Source: Diadema setosum (lineage: Eukaryota > Echinodermata > Echinoidea > Diadematoida > Diadematidae). Taken from it: DNA of 64,000 nucleotides. Shown in pieces: positions 49,301 through 62,600 of the stretch. A program made the position numbers and the translations under genes. Below the pieces are notes generated by a model that saw nothing but the letters and a program-made list of their open reading frames with translations, was not told the origin of the DNA and made no database searches. The stretch is taken from contig NC_092701.1 of the NCBI RefSeq assembly GCF_964275005.1, positions 5,252,715-5,316,714 on the forward strand. The letters are read 5' to 3'. Each line of letters starts with the position of its first letter. Position 1 is the first letter of the stretch.

Positions 49301-52300
49301 TGCTACAGTGAAGCTGTCATGTAATGTCGTGGATGTGTTGTTATCATTCATTGCAGATAATGTGCAATCTACAGCTCCGGTTTTCTTCTCACATCCAACC
49401 AAGGTGTCTCTTGAGACGAAACCTAGCAGTGAGTATCACCCCTGAATATGAATATATTTCATGCCGCCTGTTGCTGTATCTACCCCTGAGCCTGTTCTGT
49501 TTATTTCTGTCCAATTTAGTTTACCAGTATCAACTTCTTTGGCTCCACTCATACCTCAAGCTGCACTCTGTCTCTTCATTTTGTCAATCACCAACTTTGC
49601 CTTTAACTCATGCCTCTTCATTCTGTCTATCACCAACTTTGCCTTTAACCCATGCCTCTTCATTCTGTCTATCACCAACTTTGCCTTTAACCCAATGTGT
49701 ACTTGAGCCAGTCGTATTAACACATTGTTGTATTGGAGACGGACATGCCCAGGTCAAACATAGTATTTCTTTATAAATGCTTGCAAAAGCTGCCACTCTT
49801 TGCTCTTAAATGGAGACACATGCATAGAAAATGTGTGAAATATTAAAGTTGCAATGCAGTGATAACACATTTTTTGTTAGGTGAAGACGCAAAAATGCAA
49901 AATATCAGCACAGAACAAGTGCTGGAAGTATTGCACTCTCAGAGGATGCCCGATAGTGGTTGCAGTGTGATGTTTTATAGATTTGGCCATACATGTAGCT
50001 TATCCATTGATCTTTTGCATGAGAGTAAATCGCGTGCAGCTTGTTGGGGAAATCTTACCACTAGAGCCTGATCGATCCTCATATAACATTCTACCTACCC
50101 ACGACTGAACAGGGAAGACTCTTTAATAGGGATGAAAGTTGTGTTCTACAAACAAAACTATTTTATTCAGGTTCATGAAATTCTTCCGTCACGATGTTTT
50201 ACGTAGATGTAGGGCAATTTGTCAATCAGATTCAATGAAGTTATTTTACTCTTATGATCTCAAAATACTCCAAAACAAGTCATCATCCTGGCATTTCGCA
50301 TCAACCAGACAAGTTCCTTGGTAGACCCTTTTGATGGATTGGTGGTGGAAGATGAATTTTGTGCCCTTCTGAGAACTTTTTTGTTTGCCTTTAGACCTAT
50401 TTGCAAATCATTGCTGACGAGGAAGGCACCAGGTTACTCTCTGTCACCATGTGTTCTTTCTCCTCTTCCAGGTAAACATAAAGACAAGTCTCATCCCAGA
50501 TCAGCATCGAGACATAACAAGAGAAGAGAGTCGGTAAGACAAATATATTTTGTACTCTTCGTTCATTTTTGCCTTCTCTGCTTGCAAGGGGCTGTCGTAT
50601 TGTTTGTGGCTGAAGTATGTAACCAGTCACTCTTTTCGTTACATTTGATCTGATTGGATGTCCAGATTTTAGTGAAAGTAATTAATGTAGGTTACTAGAG
50701 CAAATATTTCAAAAGTGAAAGACCTGAAAAACCTGAGGGAACAGTAACATCCTGTTGCTGTATCAACAGTGTGATGGAGTAAGCTGTGAAAAAAGACACA
50801 AATACCACAACAACAACAAAAAGGAAAAGATTGAACAAAAAACTATCACCGTGAAAACGTTCTGGAATCTCCCCGATTGTAAGGTGTGAATGCTGTCAAC
50901 CCTGTGACCTGCCTCTTTGCTCTTTTTTCACAAGTTTGATTGTGGTCAAAATGATTCAAAGCCTATCTGTGTGCTACTTTGTCCGACTTCTTCATCTTAC
51001 ATTATTTCTTAATCTCCTGATGTTGATGTTGTTGTCGATACAGTCAAAGCCGTCCAGATCCCTGATATCACCGTCCAGCTATGACGCATCAACGTCAAGA
51101 CCGGTGTCTGGTATGTACTTCCACTGCGTATCAAGAATTTCCAGTTTATATGTCTCCATTTTGTTGTTCTTCAAATTTTTATGCCTCACTCTTGAATTGA
51201 TTTATTAACTCAATTTTCTCGCCGCAACACTCAATTGATGTACATCAAAATAATCTGTACTCTGTGTGCTTCTGTAGCTGTACTAATGCATGGAAGTATT
51301 TGATTTTATGAGCATGTTGCCCTTTCTGTCTTGTTACTCATTTACCAAGGGATAAAGTGACAACAAGCCAATAGGGTAATGATGATATTATACAGTTCCT
51401 AGAAATGCACAATACCATAATTTTCTATGGGTGTATATGAAATCAAAAATCATACAAAAATAGCGCTCTTGTAATAGTGACATAATCAACAATAATCGAC
51501 AAGATGAATATTTAGCACAGATTTGAATTTATCAAAATCTGTAAATTGTCTTGCTTCGGGGGAGATTACTCCATAATGCTGGTGCCATTTTATCAAAAGT
51601 CCTTTCACCAATTGTCTTGGATTTCACACATATTTCAGAGAAGATATTTTTTGACTGTGAACATAGATAACATCCAGTATTCCAGTGCCATTATGATAAA
51701 ACTCGCCTCATGAGGTGCAAAAATTCTCTTTGTTGCTCAGGACATGCATCCATGAATCGTACATTTAAATTCTATAGCCATCTGAAAAGCATACAAGGAA
51801 AGAAAATCAAAGCAGAGCTTCTACAATAAGCTGTATATGACATCTTTAAGTTGTGATGTCCTGTCTTGCCACTGCTCACCAATATTTGAGCATCAACATT
51901 ATACAATTTCTATTTTATCACCGACTTCTGCCTCATGTAGCAACCTCGAGTTCATGGAGTGGTCATCGCAAGAAGAGGTCGATTAAGAGCGGGAGGAAGC
52001 AGGTGGACTCGGGCCTCTCAACAACGGTAGGTAGCACCATCATTAAAACGCCAGATTAGAGATTTCTGTTTGTGAGACAGTCAACCTTGCCTGCTGTGGC
52101 CCCGCACAAGTCAAAAAACTAGCTAAGTCAAAAAACAAGTCTACCCGGGATGAATGTTGACATGTGTAACGTCTCTTGTGTGCATAGAAATTCACACAAG
52201 TCGAAGATGGAGTTTCTCTGGTCCCTTTAAATTTGACTGATGCCAGGTTGAAGGTGTTTTTGTTTACTGACATGTTCAAATTTGTGGATATGTGATTCCT

Positions 52301-55300
52301 GAAGGCTTGATAACAAGCTATGAATAATCCACATGTTTCTCCATTATAGATTACGTTTCATTGCTTGGATCCAGAGTGCGTGCATGGAGCTGTTACATCT
52401 CATGGAAGCCTATGAAGATGTTTGATATTGATTGAAAATTAATGGCTAGCATGATCTAATTACATTGTATATGACTGTATACATTGTATGCTAGACCAGA
52501 AAAATCAAGACAGGTTTTATATCAACAGTCATTGAATCCTGAGTGCAGGCAAGTTTGTGTGATCAATGAGATTATCATTAAAGTATTTGAATGAAGCATG
52601 GTACAGTGCTGCCTGTGAATTGCAGTGTTTTAAATCTTAGTTTAGGATGACTTGTTGGATTGCTTGTGTTAGGAACATGCTTTCTCGGGGGGGGGGGGGG
52701 GGGGGGGGGCAAGAGTCTGCCAAGTTTGGTGACAGGGTCTCGAATGTGTTTATTCCTCTCTACTAGGACGCCAGGAGAAATCGCCACATTGCAGCACTGA
52801 AAGAGATGGAACGAAGCCAGAAGTCGTCCACTGGTGAGGAGTCCTCCGACTGGTCAGAAGAGGATAGCCGCTGGTCAAGCAGCGTGTACCAACAGGACCA
52901 AGTGGATGGGTCAAACCTCGAGCCAGACCTTGGACCCCAAGGAGACGCACAGCCGAAGGCGTGCAGCGATCCAGAGTTTCTGAGTGTCACGGTCTCCTAC
53001 CGTGAGAACAGCAACGACGAATCGCCCCAGGGGTCAAAGGTGGGATCAGCTGATTCTCTGGAGGGTCGAAGACAACAACAGCTTTTGTCCAGGAAAGATG
53101 TCACTTTTGACGAGAATGTGTTCAAGAGCATGAAAGAAAAAGAGAGGAAGGCGCACGTCCATGATGCGGCATTGAAAGACCTTGTGCGAGACCTTCCACC
53201 AGATCTAGCTGATAAGAGAGCCCTCCTGCGCATGTCCCTCAGCATGAAACGACAGAGGACGGCACCCGGCGTGGAGCGGGAGGGTCTGAAGTACCCAGGG
53301 GACGTGTTGGCAAACCCCCCTGCAAGGACAGGCCGTATGTATCAGACCAGGACTCAGGAAGCCCTCTCAAAGAGAAGGCAGCTTGACTCCCTAGCTCACG
53401 ACAGCCGGCTCAGCTTCAATCCCGCGAGGGCGATGCACGACCTCCGTCTCAACGACCAGACGGAGCTGAGCCGGGACGGCGCCCAGGGCAGCATGGGCGA
53501 GAATCGCGACTTCACTCTCATGGCCAATGGCATCGTCCTGTATCAGGAGAAAGTGGAGCTGCAGCCCGACTCGGTGGACAGGGCCAGCCAGAGACGGTCG
53601 CCGCGGAAATCCGACCACGAGGATGCCATCGACATGGAAAGGTTGCCCAATGATCTCCTTGATCCCTCGCCCCGCGAGATGGGCTCGTTACGGGGGTCGT
53701 GGAATGAGGACGAGGGGTTTGGAGTTAGCGACAGCGACGATGAAGACAGATTGACGGGAATGGCGCAGACTTTTGCCGATGATCACATGACGAAGAGCAG
53801 CGGCTACAGCCATCGGGGAGACAGGGTTTCTACAGGGAGTAGGAGTGCCAAGAAAGATGTCTTATCAAGGTAATTAAAGTGTCCACTCCATGTTCGTGCC
53901 ACATCACCATTATAGTTTGACCCTTAAAATAAATTGCACAATATAATACCGTCCCACTTGTGCTTGAACAGAATGGAGAGTTGCATGTGTTAGACTACAT
54001 ATCTACGCTGCATGTTCTTCATGTTTGTTAAATAGTCACATGTGGTATTATACACAGATATGGACTGCTTTTTGGGGACATTGTTGATATCATTGCCCCG
54101 CCCGAGGGATCTCAACTCCATGTTGTGACCCAAGAAGATTGGTCCATAACGTGGAGTTGAGGTTTCGATGTGCAGTTATACAAGGAATCCCCCAAGGGAA
54201 AGCACTTTACATCTGTTTTACAAACCAAATATAAGTAAAGCAAATTTTACTTCGGGGATTGTGATTACGCTATCCAATTCTTGCATGATGTACTACCATA
54301 CATGTTTGCATTGCAATCACATCGCACAAGGGTTACCTGTCATGCTAGGGCAGCCAAGTGTTTACAGTAAATGTACATATGCACCAGATACATACCATGT
54401 ACCATGTACATTCCAAAAGAGAATAGTTTAATACTATGGGGTAGATGACCTCTATGGAGCAGTTTGGGTACTATGAAGCTGCAGGAAATTGTTGTATGTG
54501 TGCCCCAAATTTAAATCAGTCGGAATTGGGGATTCATCAGATGAAGTGTCTAAATATGTTAATATGCCTTCAAAAATATTGATGACCAAATGTGTGTGGA
54601 CTTTCCTTCACTGTAAATGAGCAGACTAACACATATTAAGCATGTAGGATACTCATGAGAGAAGAAGAAGAAGAAAAAAAAAAATGTAACTCATTTTAAT
54701 GCATGATATGTGCAACAAGAACAGTACAGTATGACAAAGAAACAATTGGATGTGTTTAGTTGGATGTTTTGTTATAGTTCTGAATAAAATATTGTGATAA
54801 TGATTATGCCATTATATTAGTTGTCATTTAAAGCTGCACCTACTCTGTTTCTGTGGAAGCTGTTACAATTCGGTAAACAAAATGTTCTGAACTCCTACAT
54901 ATAAAGACTTTCTAAATGCTTTTGATTCTTCAGCAAAAACCCACTGATGGAACAGGCTCTGCCATCTCGCAGTGCACTGGTAGACCACAGCTCCTTTTAT
55001 CAGAGAGCAAACACATTCATCTCAAGTCACAGGTAAGCTGATGATGTTATCTGCTGAAGACAGCCTGCCAGTAATCCAATCCAAACCTCCAGAGGGCACT
55101 ATTTCTGTGAAATGTAGGAGAACACATGTTTGTTTTAGTAGCGCTCTTGGTTTTTAGCCAGGTACACGTGTATTTTGTCATGCCTGCAAGCAGGGCTTAT
55201 GTGGTTTCTTAAATAAATCAGTAGGTTTAAGCTGAACAATTACAGTTTACTTAACCTGATGTATGGAAGGACCCATAGGAAAATGCTTTCTTACCAGCAT

Positions 55301-58300
55301 CAGTTATCATGGATAGTCATGTCTGGAAAGGAATTTGTGACCCGCTACAACAAAAGGATCAGAAAGTCGGGGGAGGACGGTTTTCTGAAAGTGATGTGAC
55401 ATTATTCCCTTACTCTTTCACATATAACACGACTCATAAAAGTACTCTGTTGTGAACATCTCAATAAGTATTTATTAGCACATGTCGAGTGGTGTAGGAA
55501 ATCAGCATTTCGATAAAACCGCTTTAAAGTTTTCCTTCCGACGCTATCATGATCAAGGGGAGGCAAGACAGTTTTCACCTCTTGACAATAGAAGGTATGC
55601 TCCTAGCAACCTCTGTGATGTTCATTCAAACATAGCGCCAGTGGTTTATGCACAACCAGTCAGTAACCAGAATGCCACACACTGACCAATAAGATCACTC
55701 CCTTTTTGCTAGGGGCAGAGTCAAGCTGCAGCTCTAAATCTAAATCTGCGGACACGCCTCAGTTCTGTTGAAAGTTGGAAAATCATGGCCAAGAAAAATG
55801 CTAATTTCTTGCCTTTCCTTTGATCATTTAGCTTCGAATTTGGGCAGATGATCAACGATACTTTAGACTATAAAATCAAGCCAAGAACAAAAATCTGATT
55901 GCTTTGACTGATTTTAATGATCTGACTTCAAACTTGATTTTCTCGGCTTAGCCGTCAGCGACTTTAAGGTTAGGATCCTTATGTCGTAGTGGGTCACATT
56001 TGATTGCATGAAGCAGTTCATGGCAAGGGATAGGCAGCTTTACCCGTCAACTGTTCCTCATGCAGTGCACTCCCATTATATTAGACATGGCTAGAACAAA
56101 GTAAAAATTCAGGTCCCCAAATTAATTTCAATGTAACGAAGGAAAACTGCTGGTCCCGAGGACTTTGCTGTAACTCCAGTCGACTGTACTTAGTATCATC
56201 GAAACAAACAGCCCCCAAACTGGATTAGTCTGAATGTCCGTCAGGTAACTTCATAAAGAAACCTTCTATCTACTAACATTCCTATATTTCGTATGCTTCA
56301 GTTGACATTGATGATTTGTTCCTTTTTTTCTTTTTTCTTTTTTTCTACATGCCCAAGTATTTGCTGTTCTGAAAACAACAAGTAAAAAAAAATATATATA
56401 TGAGGGATTTGAAAATAATGTACTGGAGAAAATGGCAAAAATGATCTAAAGGATGAAACTTATAATCTGACACTATCCAAATTTGGTATGCAAGTCCTAA
56501 TGGGTACAGAGTACAGCATATTTACATCAGTCATTCATGGATTTTCACATTTTATTGTATGTGTTGTCAGGCCAACTCTGAAAAAGAACCTGGCGAGGCT
56601 GGTTGCGCCCGGAGCCCACAACATGCCCCAGTTTGCCTCCCAGATGACCTACGACCCCGAGTTTCCTGCCAGCAAGAAACCGGGCGGGGCCAACAAGTAC
56701 CAGTTCATCCCGACCCAGTTCCGCACCCAGCCGGTGAATCTCCCCACGCCCCTCCTACCGAGGGGGAATACCCTGGCCAGCTTACAGGATAGAAGTGAGT
56801 ATTCTGTAATAGGCCTGTCTGTACAATTCCAAGAAGGATTGTATATCATGCTAGCACATGACCATATGTGTAATCTGTGGAATACAGTAATCTGCTAGCA
56901 GTGTTCTCACAGCTTTACCCTGCTGCATGTTGAAACATTGTAGTTCTTCATAATGATGCCTTTCTCCTGTCACAATATGGCAATGTGTACTGCTTGACCA
57001 TGTAAGATGAAATATGAATGTGAGTAAATATGCCTGTGGTGCAAATTCAAATGTTTCTTGTAACATCATGCCTTCAAAACTAGTATATCTTCTGAACTTG
57101 TTAATAGAACCTGCTATGTAATTGTTGTTATCATTCACATTATCATTAGTAGAAGTAGATAGAAGTAGCAGTAGTAGTAGCAGAATTAGGAAAGAAAAAT
57201 ATATGTTCTGCATGCCATGCATTTTGAATCAAACATCTGATTTCACAAGTCTTCAGCTGTGTATACATATATTATCATGTATTCTGCTTACCAACTTACT
57301 GTTGGTGTGAGAGCTGAAGTGGTATAGGAATAAGTTACCAAAAAGGTTCAAGAGATCGGAGTCACAACAACAATCCTGCTCCCTGTAAAACCATATTTCA
57401 TGCTTTCACTTTAAGTATTTGACGTACACTTGTATGTGTCTAACTAGATCTTCCTCACAGATAGGAAGACTATTGATTCATGTTTCTTTACATAATAACC
57501 AGCTTCTCTTCAAAGGAAGATATGTCTTTATGATGGTAATTACCACTATGGGGATGCATGAATAGAATTGTGCAAAATAATGATGATATAAAAATTTGGT
57601 TTACTCCACTGGACTGTACTGAGATAAACTGCAGATTTGAAATGTCAGTTGTAATGTTACTGAAAATGTTGTCAGAGTAACGAGACACAGTTGATTGCAG
57701 TATGTATTTGTTGTGTTTTGTCATGAACCCTGTGGAACAAGTACTGATTGGATAGCTTCAATCAATTTTCGGTCCTCGGTCATTGTATTTTTTTTCTTTG
57801 GTGGGGATGAGGTTGAAAACATGACTTGTGTATCTGTGGGTAAACAGAAAACTAATCGATACTGATTGCATGATACTATTACATGATAAGTATTGTATAT
57901 GCCATGTATTTTGCAGAGTTTTTATTTCTATCTTCATGAGTTTTGTGAGCCTGGTGCTATTCATGAATTTAGCAACACACAAAAAATGTTAATCAGATTA
58001 CAACATGAATGAGATGTGCATGGGTTCATTTCTGTTCATCACTGTTCTTCACCTTTGCAAATTTAACCACTTGCGAAATTGTTGGGAAGTCCCGATTTAC
58101 AAAAAACAAAAACAAAAACACACACACAAACAAACAAACAAACAAACAAACAAAAACACCTAGATTTGCTAGATATATGGCGTATGCAGTATGTATGTGT
58201 AGGAGATGCCTCTGTCTCAGATTATATGTGACCGTGCATCACAAAATGAACAAAAAGTCGCACGCACTAATTTTGTGTGAGAGCCGAAAATAGGTGAAAT

Positions 58301-59562
58301 AGGTCAATCTAGCCAATCTTGACTTTTTCATATTTTCTGAAAGAGCAAGTCTTCTTCTACATCATACTAAAGTTTGGGATCATAAAACGAGAAGGAAATT
58401 GGGTTATTAGCAGTTTTTCTGGAACACTTTTTTGTGGAATAGTGTGATTAGGTGTTTCTCAAAGAGTCCTCTTTTCATTTCTTAAAAACCCTGTTCATGC
58501 TCATCACTTTAAACTCCAATAACTTTAGAAGGGATTAAACTACTGCTTTGAAAATTGGCACTAATCATCAACAGAATGTGTTGATAAAGCATGCACAATT
58601 TCAGTGTAATCTGTTAAACCCTTCATTGTTGTTGCTCTGGTGGTTATCATCCTGCTATTTGTTCTATTTATCGCACAGCTAGCGTGGCTTGGTAAAGATT
58701 AAACGCTTGAATAGGCCCTGTTCTTCAGAGCCTCTTTTCTCGGTTCACACTTATCCAGGGTGTGTACTTTCTTTCCAATATCTAGATAGGTTAGGAGAGT
58801 CCATTGGATTGAGTTATATATCATTTTAAAGCTTATTAGAGTCTGCTCTTTCAGAATCAGACCTTAACTAAAAATCCATGTCTGGCGACTTTTTGTTCTT
58901 TTGTGGTGCAGGGTCACATATTTGCATCACTATTTTTAGCATGATTGATGCGTCTTGGAATATTTCAGTCTCTGGTCTTGCATGCCCTTTGATATATTAT
59001 ATCTCTTATCTTCTCCTCTACTACCTCATCTTCCTCAGTACTGCCGCCTAGCCTAAGGCAGGCTCGCTGCCACACTAGCTATGACCCTGATCGTAAGGCT
59101 CCCATCTTTCCTACGACAAATCCTCCCCTCTCCCACGCTCCTCTCATATAGCCTGTTAAACTCATAACAAGTCCCCGAGACCTTTGCATAATTATGCGGT
59201 GTGCTTGTTTTGTGCTGTTTTCCTCCCGCCCCCCCCATACCCCATAATACTCTCATTGATTGACATAGTTGTTGTGGGTGAAGGATCTAACAAGCGCCGT
59301 AATCCAGAGCCAGTGTAGGCGTGTTTTGCCATTTCTTGTCTGAATTTGATCGCCATAGTTTTTGCATTATTACACTCTTGCTAATGTATCACTGATATGC
59401 TCATATCATCACCTTTTGTTGGCTCAGATTATACCAAATAATAATTTTTTTTTTCTTTTCTTTTTTTTTGCCATACTTGGTTTTTTACCATTTTTAGCGT
59501 ATGTGTTTTTAGTTCCGGTGTGTTTGATTCTCTCTCTTTTTATTTTTATTTGTAGTCAGTGT

Positions 59563-59617
<55 letters not shown>

Positions 59618-62600
59618 TCTGACATGTTCATAAATATAGCATCCATACTGCTACTTATACACTAAGGGAGTTGAGTGTTGTGCATACTTGTACTATATAC
59701 CATATTCTTGTATTTTCTAATCTTACTACGTGTTTTGTTTAACATTATCACATGTTATTCATCCATTATTAAAGTGTCATTCATATTTGTATTATGTGCC
59801 TGTATTTGCATGCATGTGATATAGCCATCATAGATATATCTATAACTATCTAACTCCATTTAATCAACCCTTTTAATTTATGGTCATAGACTCTTGTTTT
59901 GAAGATGTAATGCTTGTTGGTCTAATGAAAACATAATAGTAATTTATAGTCTTTCTGCTCATTTATGTGTACTTAACACCAGTACATAAATACCGTGTGA
60001 ATGATATCAATGATGATGAGTGGTAAAACTTGTAAATGTTTAGTCTTGTGAATAAAATGCAGAGTGGATTCTAGTCCGAACTTTCATGCTGTGGTTTGCA
60101 GACCACCCTTCTTTCTCTGATATTTGACAAATATTTCAGTCTTGAGGGAGACTAGCCTCTCTCTCAGAGCTAAAGACCTGTTTACCATGTAGCCATGTCT
60201 TTTAATATGGACAAAGTCTGTAGATACTCAAGACTTGTCTGTATGCTTTCCACATGCTCACCATGTAGATGGGGGGGGGGGGGGGGGTGATCAGCCAACA
60301 GTGAAACCTTCATGTTACTTAAAGGACAAGTTCACCTTCATAGACATGTGGATGGAATGAATGCAGCAATATTAGTAGAACATGTCAGTGAAAGTTTTGG
60401 GAAATAGGACAATCTGTTCAAAAATTATAAATCTTTACAGTATCTGCACAGTCACGGCTGGATTAGAAGACTACTACAGGGTTTGATGTCTCATACGTAG
60501 AACGATATAATACAAGGAAGGAAGAGAATTTCTCAAAATTTTACTTTTTGAAAAATATGCACATTTCGTTGACTTCTCACTGACGTGTGTTAAGGGTAAT
60601 ATCATTCCCCCTGCCTTCTGAAAGGGGGAAGTCAAGTGTTCAACTCTCACTGATGTGCTCTACTAATATTGCTGCATTCACTCAATCCACATGTCTGTGA
60701 AGATGAACTTGTCATTTAAAGGTAGAGAGAGTGAACAGTATAGTTGTTGTTTAATAGTTTAGCTTGTACTAGGAAATATAATACAAGTAGTAAGATTTGA
60801 TTCATTTGAAAGTCTATCTGCCGTGGATGTTGCTGTTTTGCTCTTTATTTTTTTTTCATAATTCATCCATTTAGTTTATTTCATTCAGTTTATTTTAGGT
60901 TTTTTTTTGTTGTTGTTGTAATTAACATGACAGAATGAACTTCTGTGCCGTCCCAAGAATGTTTTATAATAATGTCTGTTTAATGGTTGTCTGCAGTGGA
61001 TTTTTGTCAAAATGTTTATTTTGGGGGAGTGCAAATCAGTGCATATTCTAGTCATATTTGAATGCATTGATGATTTCAAACATTTTGACATGCCTATATT
61101 CTCCTACAGTATGTTCTAATACTGTATTATGTTACATGTCAATAGTTTCACAGTGCAAGTGATAAACGGCTACATTTGTAGGTACATTCAGTTTAAACAG
61201 TTTTGCAGAGCTAATGCAATATTGGTATCCGTGGCTACAAAATGTTCAGTAAACAGTGCATGAAATAATATTTCAGGAAATTGTCCTCAGACAAGTTTTT
61301 CTTCAATTTCCTGTAGATATTATTGAGCATAGCAACATGTGCCATGCCGGCCCCATGTTTCATTATTTGACTTATGTGTCACTGAAGTGAAAATTACGTG
61401 AATTTGCTTTGACGTGCAGGTTTTGTTTGTTTGCTTACATGAATATAAGATATTTTGAAACTTAGCTTTTGTTTTTGATTTCATGATCATTATTCCATTG
61501 CTTACCAAACTTTGAAGTTATTGAATAAATTACATTGGCTAGTTTCTTACCCAAAGTCCACTGTGTATCTCCAAGTTCTGTTTCCATATGACTGATTTCA
61601 ATCTGTTTAATGTGTAATGGCCAGTAAACATTGCAAGAGTACAGGCATGATCTCAGTTTGCCTTTTGAAGAAATTGAGCATTGCAGCTGTGATCAGTGTA
61701 AGATGGCCTAAATTCCAGTCAACATGTAGAGCCATAGAGATTTATCTGAGACATTTGAAACTTCTGGCAAATTATGCATGAAACATTAGTTATAAGACTG
61801 AGTAACATTGTTACCTTTTCAATGATATCTGATTTACAAGGTGCCTTTGTGAGGAAGCTGGAGGCCCTGTCTCAGATGTCATCCGGAGACTCAAGGACGC
61901 CTCCATTTTGCAACGACTGTGGGCGAGAGCAGGAACCCAGGGGAGTACCCCTGAGATACTCGCACAGAAATGACTCGTAAGTGGAAACTGGCATGCTTGC
62001 AATTGTTCGCTGCAGAGTAGAAGGGCTTAAATTTTGCTCAATATATGAATTTTAACCCCAAGTTTTAAGAATACATCTGCTGAGTTTGCATGTATTCAGA
62101 GTCAAGATTTGAACTCGAGTAAATTGCAACATCTTCAGAATTGTGCCGCTAGATTACTTACTTTCAAGAAGAAAACTGTGCATACTACCCCAATACTTGA
62201 GGTCCCCACACTGGCTTCCTGTAGAAAAACGTATTAACTTCAAGATTCTTCTTCGTGTTTACCGTACATTGCACAAATTTGCCCCTGTCTACTTTCAAAA
62301 TACTCTTCATCTTCACCAACCACCATGTAATCTCCGTTCATCAAACTCGCTAAGATTACAGGTACCTCGAATCAAGCATAATTGGGGGGATCGGGCTTTT
62401 TCATATATGGGCCCAAAACTATGGAATGGCCTACCAAAATCTCTTAGAGAAGCATCTTCCATTGATGGTTTCAAAAAGAATCTCAGACATATATTTTCAA
62501 TTCAAATTGACAATATTGTATACCTGTATGTATAGTATGTGTACGTACAAAGAGGCCTATTGTTTGTTGGTTTATTGTCTTATTATTTTCTGTGATACTG

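Larger units (their letters stand above)
49429..50471. other. Intron 14, tandem repeat and SINE tail
   Basis: It carries the 42-bp tandem repeat at 49572-49697 and a SINE tail at 50164-50242. No exon is supported between exons 14 and 15. Confidence 0.55.

Noticed and set aside
49572..49697. 42-bp repeat as a coding repeat (14 codons per unit)
   Set aside because: It lies between well-supported exons 14 and 15, with no splice sites that keep phase.
52578..52787. Minus-strand frame with poly-proline
   Set aside because: Created by the poly-G run at 52688-52709.
53391..53618. Minus-strand frame inside the large exon
   Set aside because: Shadow of the plus-strand coding frame of exon 18.
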